64,000 bases of DNA from Candidatus Saccharimonadota bacterium (GCA_017406775.1 JAFQXV010000003.1:86844-150843), one strand, 5' to 3'; positions 1 to 8,874 are shown, numbered from the stretch's first letter. Notes: generated from the letters alone by a model not told the origin. Made by a program: numbers and translations.

Positions 1-148
1 TCTGCAAGTATTCTAAAGGTTTTTGCTTCAGCTCCACCGCTAATTTTTGTGTGCCGCCCAATCTATCAATATCAGTACAAAACCCCGACAATTCCAACTC
101 TGCTATCGAAATCTCTGGCTGTCTGCCTAAAACTGCTAAATATCTCAT
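1..148 (-). CDS. N-terminus of probable TRM11/THUMP-like methyltransferase (cut by window edge)
   Basis: Only the first 49 codons are inside the window. The protein begins MRYLAVLGRQPEISIAELE and continues with RLGGTQKLA. That pattern (GRQPEIS-AELE, then an LGG-T-K-A stretch) is familiar from the N-terminus of Patescibacteria proteins annotated as TRM11-like tRNA guanine-N2 methyltransferases, but the catalytic part lies outside. The ATG overlaps the tyrS stop codon as ATGA, so it is probably translated by coupling to tyrS. The function is an inference from the short N-terminus only. Confidence 0.5.
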   Translation of the reverse strand, partial: MRYLAVLGRQPEISIAELELSGFCTDIDRLGGTQKLAVELKQKPLEYLQ

Positions 149-1380
149 TTAATAATCAAAAATTTATTTTTTCCTTTTTTAACCATCACGGTCTGAGTTA
201 ATCCTAAATCACCCGTAACTTTTTCGCCATTAACCGTAATTGCGCCCTGTGCCAAATATTCTCGTGCTTTTTTCTTTGATTCCGCCAAACCATTATTTAC
301 CAACGCATCTATCAACATCACACCTTTTTTCTCTACTGGTAAATATTTAGCGAACTCAAGAATCTCATCTTCACTGAAGTCCGCAAAATTAGTTTCACGA
401 TTAAATAACATTGCCGTTAAATTCTCAATCGCCTCTGCATTATCACGTCCGTGCACAACTTCCGTAGCTCCACGCGCCAACGCCCGTTGCGCGATGCGCT
501 TCTCTGGAGCCTCTGAATGCCTCTTTAAAATATCTTCGATCGCTTCTTTATCGTAAAGCGTATAAATCTTAATTAAATATTCTACGGATTCGTCAGGTTG
601 ATTCAGCCAAAATTGATAGAAGTCAAAGATGGAAGTATAGTTTCCACCACCATTATCAGAGCCGGCCAACCAAATTGCATTTCCTTCACTTTTACCAAAC
701 TTGCGCCCCGTAATTGGATCAATAATCAGTGGTGTAGACCAAACATCGGCTTTTCCATCCTCCAACCGTTTAATCAAATGGATCCCAGAAGTACAGTTAC
801 CATATTGATCCGCACCACAAAGTTGCAAATCCACGCCATGTTCACGATAAAGATGCAAAAAATCATATCCTTGAATTAAAGTATAGGAAAATTCTGCATA
901 GGAAATTCCGCCACCACCTTCGCCGATCCGGTTTTGCACAAACTGCCGATCCAAAAGCTGCGTCATAGAAAAAACTTTGCCAACTTCACGCAAAAACTCT
1001 AGATAATTTATATTTTTAAACCAATCGTAATTATCCACCATCGTCACGTCTTTAGAGTTTATCACCCGTTCAATTTGTGACTTAATACAATTCTTATTGT
1101 GTTCTACTTCCTCTAAAGTTTTAAGATCGCGCTCGCTATTTTCTTTAGGATCACCAATCTGCCCAGTTGCGCCACCAACTAATAAATATGGTTGATACCC
1201 ATGGCGCACAAAACAAGCGCACATCATCATCGCCGCCAAGTTCCCGATCGTCAAAGAATCCGCCGACGGATCCGCACCCCAATAAAATTTTTTATTCTTA
1301 CGGTTGTCCAAATCGGCCGGGTTTTCTATGGTGGTTTCGGCCATAAAACCACGATAAATCAATTCTTCTGATAACTTCAT
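145..1380 (-). CDS. tyrS: Tyrosyl-tRNA synthetase
   Basis: Charges tRNA-Tyr in the cytoplasm. The 411-residue length is normal for the bacterial enzyme. Visible landmarks are the WGADPSADSL substrate strand near residue 35, GGATGQIGDP near residue 70, the GADQYGNC stretch near 190, the KFGKSEGNAIWL form of the KMSKS loop near 228, and a C-terminal S4 RNA-binding domain (AREYLAQGAITVNGEKV). The class I HIGH signature reads TIGN instead of HIGH. A TATAAT box lies exactly 6 nt before the ATG and there is no Shine-Dalgarno sequence, so the mRNA is probably leaderless. The stop overlaps the start of the next gene (ATGA). Confidence 0.96.
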   Translation of the reverse strand: MKLSEELIYRGFMAETTIENPADLDNRKNKKFYWGADPSADSLTIGNLAAMMMCACFVRHGYQPYLLVGGATGQIGDPKENSERDLKTLEEVEHNKNCIKSQIERVINSKDVTMVDNYDWFKNINYLEFLREVGKVFSMTQLLDRQFVQNRIGEGGGGISYAEFSYTLIQGYDFLHLYREHGVDLQLCGADQYGNCTSGIHLIKRLEDGKADVWSTPLIIDPITGRKFGKSEGNAIWLAGSDNGGGNYTSIFDFYQFWLNQPDESVEYLIKIYTLYDKEAIEDILKRHSEAPEKRIAQRALARGATEVVHGRDNAEAIENLTAMLFNRETNFADFSEDEILEFAKYLPVEKKGVMLIDALVNNGLAESKKKAREYLAQGAITVNGEKVTGDLGLTQTVMVKKGKNKFLIIK

Positions 1381-1386
1381 AAAATG

Positions 1387-1392
1387 ATTATA
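1387..1392 (-). promoter_or_regulatory. Extended -10 of tyrS (leaderless)
   Basis: On the minus strand the sequence reads TGA-TATAAT, then six bases, then ATG. Transcription would start at or next to the start codon. Confidence 0.7.
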
Positions 1393-1460
1393 TCATACGC
1401 TATATCTGGTGTGCCATATTTAGTACACTACATCTAGTGTTAACCATCCATGTACTATAT

Positions 1461-1901
1461 TTAGCATACCACATCTAGCGTTGCGCCCTCACGTGCCTTA
1501 TTAGCCCACTTATCCGCCAACTCGTTAAATTCGGTCCCAACATGTCCTCGTACCCACTTTAACGTTACCGGATACCGATGGTACAACTCGTACAACTCCT
1601 TCACAATCTCAAGATTCATAATTTCACCCTTTGACTTACGCCAACCCCGCGCCTTCCAACCATCCGCCCATTTAGTGAGCACATTAATCCAAAACTCTGA
1701 GTCGCTATAAATTTCACAGCCTTCTTCCCCAGCGTATTTAATAGCCGCGATCATTGCCTGGCCTTCCATTCTAATGTTAGTAGAATCCTTTTCCCGTCCC
1801 AAAACTACTGGCTTAGCTACACCATCAATCACTTCAATTACTGCAAACCCACCCGGACCAGGATTTGGGCTTGCACTACCATCAGTCCATAAAATTTTCA
1901 T
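1461..1901 (-). CDS. rnhA: Ribonuclease HI
   Basis: Cleaves the RNA strand of RNA-DNA hybrids. The 146-residue protein keeps the family's acidic active site: Asp in LWTDGSASPNPGPGG (residue 6), Glu in RMEGQAM (about 46), Asp in YSDSEFW (about 67), and the late His/Asp pair in RGHVGTEFNELAD (about 119-129). Length is typical for bacterial RNase HI without an extra binding domain. The upstream promoter is TGA-TAAAAT with a 6-nt spacer to ATG, so it is probably transcribed on its own as a leaderless message. The roughly 80-bp gap to tyrS carries nothing obvious apart from short repeated motifs of the type CATATCTAGTGT. Confidence 0.95.
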   Translation of the reverse strand: MKILWTDGSASPNPGPGGFAVIEVIDGVAKPVVLGREKDSTNIRMEGQAMIAAIKYAGEEGCEIYSDSEFWINVLTKWADGWKARGWRKSKGEIMNLEIVKELYELYHRYPVTLKWVRGHVGTEFNELADKWANKAREGATLDVVC

Positions 1902-1907
1902 AAATTA

Positions 1908-1913
1908 ATTTTA
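1908..1913 (-). promoter_or_regulatory. Extended -10 of rnhA (leaderless)
   Basis: Minus-strand TGA-TAAAAT followed by a 6-nt spacer and ATG. Confidence 0.65.
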
Positions 1914-1963
1914 TCAACTCATATCTATTTCTGCAAATCTAAAAGGCTAGATTTTTTTAAATT

Positions 1964-4108
1964 TTACTCGTAAACCGGTAAATCATCTGGAAACGGATCG
2001 AAATCCGAATCATCAAAATCATCAGCATCAAATTCCGCATTAAAATCGGTAAATCCATCCCCATCCTCATCATGATAACCATTAGAGCCATATGGATTAT
2101 ACCCCAGCTCCAACAAAAACCTTGACGGCATATTATAACTTCTACTACCAAACGCGTATCTAGAGGCCGCATAGGTCAAAAATAGTTTTTTCATCGCTCG
2201 CGTCATACCAACATAAGCCAACCGCCTTTCTTCCTCTAGAGAAGATTCGTCCTCTGCCCTGCCGCTCGGAAACAACCCATCTTCCATCCCCACCAAAAAT
2301 ACAACCGGAAATTCCAGCCCCTTTGCTGCATGCATCGTCATTAACGTCACCGAATTTTTACTAGTAGTCTCATCCGCCGAAGACATTAACGCTGCATCCG
2401 CCAAAAAATCTTCAAGATTTTCATAATTTTCCGCATTACCCACCAATACCTCTAAGTTACGCATTCTCTCTTCTGCACTTGGTGTACCGTCATTTGTTAA
2501 AGTTTTAAAATCAAAATATTCAATCGTCATCCTTACAGTCTCGGATGGATTAGCGGCTACATCTACTTTTTTTAAATAATTAATCAGTCTCAAAAATCCA
2601 TTTCTAGCTTTTCCAGCTGACAATACATCTTCAATATCCGCATCAAGTAAAGGAGTCCTTGAATCAAGCACATTAATGGCTGCAATAACCTTCCTCAACG
2701 AAGCTTCACCTACGCCGCTCAAGATATTTTGCACCACCCTTGTCAAGCTTACCTGATCACGCTGATTTATTGCCAATTTTAAAATCGCTAGCACGTCTTT
2801 TACTTCTTTACGATCATAAAATCTAACCCCGCCCACAATTTTGTATGGAATTTGATAACTCATAAATGCTTTTTCAAAACTGTAAGACTGCGCATTAGTA
2901 CGATAAAGAACCGCAAAATCTGAATAATCCTCATAGTTGCGTTTTAAAAGCATAATCTGACGTGCTACAAAATTGGCCTCATCGTCCTCATCTCGCAATG
3001 ATTCAATATCGATTGGTTCACCCTTGCCTGCCTCCGTAAATAATTTTTTATCAGTTCTAATTTTGTTATGATCGATAATTTTTTGCGAAGCTTCCAAAAT
3101 ATTGCCAGTGGAACGATAGTTCTGCTCTAGTTTAATTACCTTTGCCCCAGGAAAATCTTTTTCAAAATTTAAAATATTTGTAAAATCTGCACCTCGCCAA
3201 GAATAAATCGACTGCCAATCATCACCCACTACACATATATTCTTTTTATCGTTCACTAAAAGTTTAACGATGTTGTATTGCACACTATTGGTATCTTGAT
3301 ATTCATCAATTAAAATATGTTCAAATCTTTTTTGCCATTTTTTTCGTACTTCTACATTGTTCCTTAAAAGTTCCAATTCTTTTAATAACAAATCGTCAAA
3401 GTCTAGAGCTTGCGCCTTTGCTTTTTCTAGTTCATATTTTTCAAAAATTTTGGCAATTTGCTTCTGGTTTGGATAAAATGCACTTGCGGCGTATTCTTCT
3501 GGGCCATTACCCTGATTTTTTTCGCTAGAAATAATGGAATGCACCGATTTAGGCTTTAAATTCTTATTGTCCGTTAGGCGCAAATCTTTCATCACGCGTC
3601 GAATTAAAGAGATTTGGTCATCCGCGTCGTAAATTGTAAAATTTCTATCTAATCCCGCCGCATCCGCTTCTTCCTTCAGCACCCTAACCGCAATTCCGTG
3701 AAAAGTCCCCATAAACGGCATAAAAGAACGTGGGGGAGTAGAATCCTGGGGGCTTATATCCCACTCGGGGGCGCGTCCGGCCGGCCCGTCGACCGAAGGT
3801 CGTCCGCGTCCCAAGGGGCGGTCGCCACGGGCGGCCGGCGCTAATTCTCGCCTTACCAGGTTCCGAACCCCCCTTCGTTGGGATATAAGCCCCCACAATC
3901 TCTCCCTCATCTCGTTTGCGGCCTTATTGGTAAACGTTACCGCAAGGATATGTGACGGCTGTACGCCATGTGCAATTAAATTAGCTATCCGATGGGTTAA
4001 AGTTTTTGTCTTACCACTGCCTGCTCCCGCCAAAATCAGAAGTGGCCCCTCTAAAGTACTCACCGCTTCTTTTTGTCTGTCATTTAGCCCATCAAACAAC
4101 GATTCCAT
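1964..4108 (-). CDS. uvrD: UvrD/PcrA-type superfamily 1 DNA helicase with an in-frame GC-rich insert
   Basis: ATP-dependent 3'-5' helicase for excision repair and replication restart. SF1 motifs are complete: Walker A LAGAGSGKTKTL near residue 28, the Ia region VTFTNKAANEMRERL near 58, motif II LIDEYQDTNSVQ near 270, motif III GDDWQSIYSWRGAD, motif IV LEQNYRST, motif V TMHAAKGLEFPVVFL near 590, and motif VI EEERRLAYVGMTRA. The C-terminus is a very acidic tail ending in DDLPVYE. Between motif Ia and the GTFHG motif (residues about 72-120) sits an arginine- and proline-rich stretch encoded by a GC-rich insert, described separately. The start codon follows TGA-TATACT with a 6-nt spacer. Confidence 0.93.
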   Translation of the reverse strand: MESLFDGLNDRQKEAVSTLEGPLLILAGAGSGKTKTLTHRIANLIAHGVQPSHILAVTFTNKAANEMRERLWGLISQRRGVRNLVRRELAPAARGDRPLGRGRPSVDGPAGRAPEWDISPQDSTPPRSFMPFMGTFHGIAVRVLKEEADAAGLDRNFTIYDADDQISLIRRVMKDLRLTDNKNLKPKSVHSIISSEKNQGNGPEEYAASAFYPNQKQIAKIFEKYELEKAKAQALDFDDLLLKELELLRNNVEVRKKWQKRFEHILIDEYQDTNSVQYNIVKLLVNDKKNICVVGDDWQSIYSWRGADFTNILNFEKDFPGAKVIKLEQNYRSTGNILEASQKIIDHNKIRTDKKLFTEAGKGEPIDIESLRDEDDEANFVARQIMLLKRNYEDYSDFAVLYRTNAQSYSFEKAFMSYQIPYKIVGGVRFYDRKEVKDVLAILKLAINQRDQVSLTRVVQNILSGVGEASLRKVIAAINVLDSRTPLLDADIEDVLSAGKARNGFLRLINYLKKVDVAANPSETVRMTIEYFDFKTLTNDGTPSAEERMRNLEVLVGNAENYENLEDFLADAALMSSADETTSKNSVTLMTMHAAKGLEFPVVFLVGMEDGLFPSGRAEDESSLEEERRLAYVGMTRAMKKLFLTYAASRYAFGSRSYNMPSRFLLELGYNPYGSNGYHDEDGDGFTDFNAEFDADDFDDSDFDPFPDDLPVYE
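3748..3894 (-). repeat. GC-rich palindromic element inserted in frame in uvrD (copy 1)
   Basis: A 147-bp block (49 codons) bounded by perfect 16-bp inverted repeats: GGGGGCTTATATCCCA at 3748-3763 and TGGGATATAAGCCCCC at 3879-3894. It is far richer in GC than the gene around it and is open in the uvrD frame. Its core at 3772-3851, read on the minus strand, matches the plus strand of ligA at 10463-10542 in 73 of 80 positions. The core contains a small hairpin (CGACC-TTC-GGTCG). The insert interrupts uvrD between helicase motifs Ia and Ib, where standard PcrA proteins have no such segment (family knowledge). Confidence 0.85.
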
Positions 4109-4114
4109 CTAATT

Positions 4115-4120
4115 AGTATA
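4115..4120 (-). promoter_or_regulatory. Extended -10 of uvrD (leaderless)
   Basis: Minus-strand TGA-TATACT, 6-nt spacer, then ATG. It lies in the 12-bp gap before the murA stop. Confidence 0.65.
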
Positions 4121-5671
4121 TCAAATACCAGTCAATGGTACAATGTCGGCACCTAAATGTCTAAGCCTAGCTGCAAAATCTTGATAACCACGATTAATCG
4201 GATAGATATTACGTAAAATTGATTTTCCAGGCGCAGCCAACATCGCAATTAATATTACTACGGCTGGCCTTAAAGCCTGTGGCGCTACCAATTCTGCTGG
4301 ACGCCAATTAGTTGGTCCTTCAATATATACTCTATGAGCATCCAATAGCTCAACCTTAGCGTTTAGATTAGAAAGTTCCGTAGTATAAACCGCACGATTC
4401 TCAAATACCCAGTCATGAATCAAGGTTCTGCCTTCTGCCACCGCCGCAATTACCGAGAAGAATGGTAAGTTATCAATATTAAGTCCTGGAAACGGCATCG
4501 GATGAATTTTATCAACTGGCGCTATCAGTTTTGATTTTTTAATCTTTAAGTCAATTAATCTTGTTTTGCCATTCATCGAAAAATACTCTTCGGATTTTTC
4601 AAATTTTGCATTCATATTTTTGAGCACCTCTAATTCTAATTCCAAAAACTCTATTGGCGCCCTAAGCAAAGTTATCTCAGAATGCGTAACTAGTGCAGCA
4701 GCAATAAAGCTCATCGCCTCAATTGGATCTTCCGATAAGTAATAATCCACATCTTCATTAAATGATGCCCGTCCGTAAATTGTTAATCTAGTAGACCCAA
4801 TTCCAGTAATTTTTACACCTAATTTCTCCAAAAAGAAACAAACATCCTGTACCATATAATTTGGCGATGCCCCCACGATTGTTGTTTTGCCAGGAGTCAT
4901 CGCAGCCGCCATTAAGACATTTTCAGTTACCGTATCTCCACGTTCCGTAAGAATAATATATCTTTCCTTTTTGTCGTGTAATATCTTTTGGTCAACTTCA
5001 ACCTCATAAAATCCACTATTAGAAGCCGCGTCAACTTTAAGCCCAAAACTCTCCAATGCTTTAAGATGCGGTTCTACCGTTCTTGTACCAAGCGAACAGC
5101 CCCCTGCATATGGGATTCTAAATTTGTTATATCTATGCAGAAGCGGCCCCAAGAACATAATGATAGAGCGAGTTCTGCGCGCTGCCTCTATGTCCATTTC
5201 ATCTAATTTTAATTCACGTGGTGATATAATTTCTAGATCTCTATGGCGATTTTGCCAATGACATTTTACACCGATAGATTCCAAAACTTCGATGATTCTA
5301 AAGACCTCTTCTATTCTAGCCACGCGGTGCAATACAGTTTTACCCGTGTTAAGGAGTGCCGCACAAAGCAAACCAACGGCAGCATTCTTAGAAGTATTGA
5401 CGGTTATTTCACCAGACAGTTCCTTACCCCCAACAATACGAAAACTCTGCGAAGCAGAGTCATTTATAGAGAGAATTTGGTTGCCGAGTGCCTCCGAAAG
5501 TTTTTTGACCATCTCCAGAGAAATATTCTGGCTACCTTTTTCTATGCGGTGAATCGCAGATTGTGAAGTTCCTACAGCCTTAGCAAGATCTTCCTGCGTC
5601 CAACTTTTTTCGAGCCTCATGTGCTCTACTGTTTCACCAATAAGTTGTTGGTAAGTACTCATTTTTTTCAT
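4121..5671 (-). CDS. murA: UDP-N-acetylglucosamine 1-carboxyvinyltransferase fused to an XRE HTH domain
   Basis: Catalyses the first committed step of peptidoglycan synthesis, enolpyruvyl transfer from PEP to UDP-GlcNAc. Residues about 8-65 form an XRE/Cro helix-turn-helix (WTQEDLAKAVGTSQSAIHRIEKG). The MurA barrel follows from about residue 77 (FRIVGGKELSGEITVNTSKNAA). The active-site cysteine is in GGCSLGTRTVEPH, matching the GGC-IG-RPVD-H loop of classical MurA. At 516 residues it is about 90 longer than plain MurA, fully explained by the HTH. The domain suggests DNA binding and possibly autoregulation, which is inference. Start chosen for TATAAT-N6-ATG; a second Met follows three codons later. 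Confidence 0.93.
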   Translation of the reverse strand: MKKMSTYQQLIGETVEHMRLEKSWTQEDLAKAVGTSQSAIHRIEKGSQNISLEMVKKLSEALGNQILSINDSASQSFRIVGGKELSGEITVNTSKNAAVGLLCAALLNTGKTVLHRVARIEEVFRIIEVLESIGVKCHWQNRHRDLEIISPRELKLDEMDIEAARRTRSIIMFLGPLLHRYNKFRIPYAGGCSLGTRTVEPHLKALESFGLKVDAASNSGFYEVEVDQKILHDKKERYIILTERGDTVTENVLMAAAMTPGKTTIVGASPNYMVQDVCFFLEKLGVKITGIGSTRLTIYGRASFNEDVDYYLSEDPIEAMSFIAAALVTHSEITLLRAPIEFLELELEVLKNMNAKFEKSEEYFSMNGKTRLIDLKIKKSKLIAPVDKIHPMPFPGLNIDNLPFFSVIAAVAEGRTLIHDWVFENRAVYTTELSNLNAKVELLDAHRVYIEGPTNWRPAELVAPQALRPAVVILIAMLAAPGKSILRNIYPINRGYQDFAARLRHLGADIVPLTGI

Positions 5672-5677
5672 GAATAA

Positions 5678-5717
5678 ATTATATCACGGTATGAATATTT
5701 TGTAAATATGCTATAAT
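5678..5717. promoter_or_regulatory. Divergent leaderless promoters for murA and pgk
   Basis: The 52-bp gap between murA and pgk holds two -10 boxes back to back. The murA box is TGA-TATAAT (minus, 5678-5683) and the pgk box is TGC-TATAAT (plus, 5712-5717). Both sit exactly 6 nt from their ATG. No Shine-Dalgarno sequence is present on either side. Confidence 0.7.
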
Positions 5718-5723
5718 ACCAAT

Positions 5724-6788
5724 ATGAGAACAATTAGAGACCTAGATATTAAAGACAAAAAAGTGTTAGTCAGAGTAGACTATAATGTCCCAATCAAGAG
5801 CAATAAAGTTGAAAACGATTTAAGAATTCAGGCAAGCCTACCTACAATCAAATATCTATTAGACCAAGGCGCCAAACAGATATTTTTAATTTCCCATCTT
5901 GGTCGCCCGGAAGGAAAACCAAACCCAAAACTCTCCCTTAAACCAGTCCTAGATTCTCTAAAAAAACTTTTACCAGAGTTAAAAAACCACATAGAATTCG
6001 CCCCGTTGCCGAATTCTAATCAAGGCAACATTAAATCGAACGCCAAAATCATTCTACTCGAAAACCTACGTTTTGACCCAAGCGAAGAAAACAATTCTAC
6101 AGATTTCGCCCGGAGTATCGCCAACTACACCGAAGCTAATTTATTTATTCAAGATGGCTTTGCAGTTTTACACCGTGCCCATGCTTCAACCGAAGCTATC
6201 ACTAAACTCATGCCATCTGGTATTGGCTTCCTAGTTGAAAAAGAAGTCGAAAACCTCACTAAGGTTTCTAAAAATCCAGCGCATCCAGCACTATTAATAA
6301 TTGGTGGCGCTAAAGTCGAAGACAAAGCCCCACTTATCGAAAAATTTACCAAAAAATTCGATCAAATCGCCGTAGGCGGAAAAATAGCCGCAGACGGCTA
6401 TCAAAATAAAAATCCAAAAATCTATACCGCTAGCGACTTCGACGAAGACAATACTGGTGCAAAATTAGACATCGGGCCAGTTTCTACTGGCGAAATAACA
6501 AACAAAATTGTTGATGCTAAAACCATTATCTGGAACGGTTTGCTCGGCTACGCCGAAGATCCAGCCTACGCCACATCCTCTACGATTGTAGCTGAATTAA
6601 TTGGCGAAAAAGAAGACGCCACCACAGTAATTTGCGGTGGCGACACTACAGCGTTTGTCGAAGCCATTTCAACAAAACACCCAAATCTTCATTATTCACT
6701 CATCTCCACTGGCGGCGGAGCTAGTCTAGAATTTTTACTTAGTGGTAAACTACCCGGCCTTGAAGCGATTAAACGTGCCTCACTTTAA
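5724..6788 (+). CDS. pgk: Phosphoglycerate kinase
   Basis: Glycolytic kinase making ATP from 1,3-bisphosphoglycerate. Landmarks are VRVDYNVP (residue 16), SHLGRPEGK (about 58), LLENLRF (about 112), the HRAHAST stretch (about 149, where QDGFAVLHRAHAS stands for the usual NDAFG-AHRAHAS), GGAKVEDKAPLIE (about 193), ICGGDTTAFVE (about 302) and STGGGASLEFLLSGKLPGLEAI at the C-terminus. At 354 residues it is about 40 shorter than typical bacterial Pgk, consistent with a reduced genome, but all substrate-binding motifs remain. Its last 20 bases overlap pyk tail to tail. Confidence 0.95.
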   Translation: MRTIRDLDIKDKKVLVRVDYNVPIKSNKVENDLRIQASLPTIKYLLDQGAKQIFLISHLGRPEGKPNPKLSLKPVLDSLKKLLPELKNHIEFAPLPNSNQGNIKSNAKIILLENLRFDPSEENNSTDFARSIANYTEANLFIQDGFAVLHRAHASTEAITKLMPSGIGFLVEKEVENLTKVSKNPAHPALLIIGGAKVEDKAPLIEKFTKKFDQIAVGGKIAADGYQNKNPKIYTASDFDEDNTGAKLDIGPVSTGEITNKIVDAKTIIWNGLLGYAEDPAYATSSTIVAELIGEKEDATTVICGGDTTAFVEAISTKHPNLHYSLISTGGGASLEFLLSGKLPGLEAIKRASL

Positions 6789-8202
6789 TCGTGTCGGTCC
6801 CCGCCTTATCTTTATCCCCAGACACAATCACCACAAACAAGTCCTTTTCGCCGCGGGAACTTTTTAGTCGCCTAGCCTTCTTAAGTTCTTTCGCTAATTC
6901 ATACCCATAATTTTCCGAATAAGGTCTACAAAATGCCGAATTACCATATATTAAAGCCAGCTGATTGGCCACCCTTTGATTAGAGGCGGCCGTAATGATT
7001 GGAAGGTTTGGACGCTGCGCGGCCATCATCGTAGCTGTCACGCCAGACGCAGTCTGACAAACGATCATATCCGCTTCAATTTGCTCTGCCAATCTAGCTG
7101 TAGCATAAGAAATTGCATCATAAACTTCAGATCTATCACCAGTTGGCTGCTTGGAGATTGCCGCAATCTTAGAATGATTCTGAGCATACACGATCACTTT
7201 GCGCATTTCTTCTACTGTCTCTACCGGATATTTACCCATTGCAGTTTCGTCCGACAACATCACAGTATCTGCACCCTGGATTACCGCAGTTGCCACATCC
7301 GACACTTCCGCCCTGGTTGGCTCAGGATTCTCTACCATAGAGCTAAGCATTTGCGTAGCCACAATGCATAACTTAGCATGTGCTCTACACATTGCAATTA
7401 ATTTACGCTGCACAATCGGCACCACTTCCGCTCCTGCCTCCACTGCCATATCACCACGAGCCACCATAATACCATCAGCAGCCTTTACAATATCCTCTAA
7501 CTTATCTTCATCTTCAATCGCTTTCTTAGTTTCAATTTTTGCAATTACCTTTGCCGTAGAACCATAAGATAGTAAAATTTGTTTCAACTTTTCAATATCA
7601 CTTGCCGACTGCACAAAAGATAAAGAAACATAATCATAATCGCAATTTGCACCATATTCTATGTCGGACAAATCCTTTGGCGTTAAAATATCACCACCGA
7701 AATCTGTTTCTGGCAGATTTAAACCTTTTTTAGACATCACCACACCATCATTTAATACCTTAACTTTAATAGCTGTATCAGAAACTTTTTCTACTACTTC
7801 AGTCTTAATTTTTCCATCAAACATAAAAATTGGTTCACCAATTTTTACCTTTTCTGCCAAATTAAACTGTACTGGCAAAATTTTACCACCATCATGTTCT
7901 ATCTCCTTAGATTCCAAAACTACCTCATCGCCAGTTTTAAGTTCTAAATAATTATCCCGAATCATGCCCAAACGAATTTTAGGCCCCTGCAAATCTTGCA
8001 GAATTGCCACGCTTTTTCCTTTTTTCTCAGCCGCTTCGCGAATCCATTTAATTTGCTGGTCACGCTCTACATTAGAACCATGCGAACAATTTAAACGACA
8101 CCCGTTAGCTCCCGCCATAATTACTTTTTCAATCATTTCCTTTGAATTTGTAGCTGGCCCAATCGTTGCCAAAATTTTTGTTCTCTTAAAAAATCTATTC
8201 AT
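6769..8202 (-). CDS. pyk: Pyruvate kinase
   Basis: Converts PEP and ADP to pyruvate and ATP. The 477-residue protein has ILATIGPATNS (residue 10), GCRLNCSHG (about 33, Cys where Phe is usual), the B-domain, LSFVQSASD (about 193), IAKIETKKAIE (about 222) with the catalytic Lys, the signature GIMVARGDMAVE (about 243), ATQMLSSMVENPEPTRAEVSDVA (about 282) and a C-terminal regulatory domain. It converges on pgk with a 20-bp overlap, so the two glycolytic genes are transcribed towards each other from independent promoters. A TGT-TAAGAT box lies 7 nt before the ATG. Confidence 0.95.
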   Translation of the reverse strand: MNRFFKRTKILATIGPATNSKEMIEKVIMAGANGCRLNCSHGSNVERDQQIKWIREAAEKKGKSVAILQDLQGPKIRLGMIRDNYLELKTGDEVVLESKEIEHDGGKILPVQFNLAEKVKIGEPIFMFDGKIKTEVVEKVSDTAIKVKVLNDGVVMSKKGLNLPETDFGGDILTPKDLSDIEYGANCDYDYVSLSFVQSASDIEKLKQILLSYGSTAKVIAKIETKKAIEDEDKLEDIVKAADGIMVARGDMAVEAGAEVVPIVQRKLIAMCRAHAKLCIVATQMLSSMVENPEPTRAEVSDVATAVIQGADTVMLSDETAMGKYPVETVEEMRKVIVYAQNHSKIAAISKQPTGDRSEVYDAISYATARLAEQIEADMIVCQTASGVTATMMAAQRPNLPIITAASNQRVANQLALIYGNSAFCRPYSENYGYELAKELKKARRLKSSRGEKDLFVVIVSGDKDKAGTDTIKVRHV

Positions 8203-8209
8203 ATTAATT

Positions 8210-8243
8210 ATCTTAACACAAGTTCTAATATTTGTGGTAAGAT
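8210..8243. promoter_or_regulatory. Divergent -10 boxes of pyk and the 8250 gene
   Basis: pyk has TGT-TAAGAT at 8210-8215 on the minus strand, 7 nt from its ATG. The 8250 gene has TGG-TAAGAT at 8238-8243, 6 nt from its ATG. A second TATAAT overlaps at 8243-8248 but would start inside the gene. Confidence 0.5.
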
Positions 8244-8249
8244 ATAATC

Positions 8250-8717
8250 ATGGTTAAGCATAAAAAAACAAAAAATCGGTTCAAATCGCTACCAAATAAC
8301 AAAAAAAATAAACTTACCGTGTCACAAATAGTCATCATTGCCGTAATTTCGCTTACTTTAATCGTATCCATTGCGGGAATCGTGATTGCATTTTTTTCCC
8401 AACCAGAGCAAATTACTAAGGCCAAAATTTCCGAGTATGCTTCGGACTACTACGAAAATTATCTTTACGAAAAATTCATTACGTCCGATAATTTTTCCGG
8501 CGACCTAAATACCGCCATGGAAAAATACAAGACTAGAGGTTTTTCCAGCATCACTTTGCGCCAACTCATACTGCACGATCTAACAAAAACTTCCGACTAC
8601 GCAAACCTTCTAAGAAAAAATTGCGACGAAGAAAAAACCACCATTAAATTCTACCCAGAAGAACCCTACGAGCGCAATAATTACCGCACAGAATATCATT
8701 ACGTTTGCAATTTTTAA
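8250..8717 (+). CDS. Membrane-anchored protein of unknown function
   Basis: 155 residues, not recognised. The N-terminus is strongly basic (lysine/arginine/asparagine rich, about 27 residues), followed by one hydrophobic span of about 25 residues (VIIAVISLTLIVSIAGIVIAF) and an outer domain of about 100 residues with two Cys (residues about 130 and 153) that could pair. This topology, basic cytoplasmic tail, one membrane segment, small exported domain, suggests a signal-anchor protein. A leaderless -10 box precedes it. It lies directly upstream of tRNA-Glu. Confidence 0.65.
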   Translation: MVKHKKTKNRFKSLPNNKKNKLTVSQIVIIAVISLTLIVSIAGIVIAFFSQPEQITKAKISEYASDYYENYLYEKFITSDNFSGDLNTAMEKYKTRGFSSITLRQLILHDLTKTSDYANLLRKNCDEEKTTIKFYPEEPYERNNYRTEYHYVCNF

Positions 8718-8742
8718 AAAATTTTGTTATAATACCAGTACT

Positions 8743-8817
8743 GGTCTCGTAGTATAACGGTTAGTACAACGGGTTTTCATCCCGTCAACGCGGGTTCGAC
8801 TCCCGCCGAGATCACCA
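8743..8817 (+). tRNA. tRNA-Glu (TTC)
   Basis: Acceptor GGTCTCG pairs with CGAGATC (one G-U pair). The anticodon arm is ACGGG-TTTTCAT-CCCGT with anticodon TTC. The T arm is GCGGG-TTCGACT-CCCGC, and the CCA end is encoded. A TATAAT box lies at 8728-8733. Confidence 0.96.
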
Positions 8818-8825
8818 ATAGAAAG

Positions 8826-8848
8826 AAGACGCTTGCGTCTTGTTTTTT
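8826..8848 (+). terminator. Rho-independent terminator of tRNA-Glu
   Basis: AAGACGC-TT-GCGTCTT, a perfect 7-bp stem, followed by GTTTTTT. Confidence 0.85.
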
Positions 8849-8874
8849 GGTGACGAGAAGGGAGGAACGAAGTT

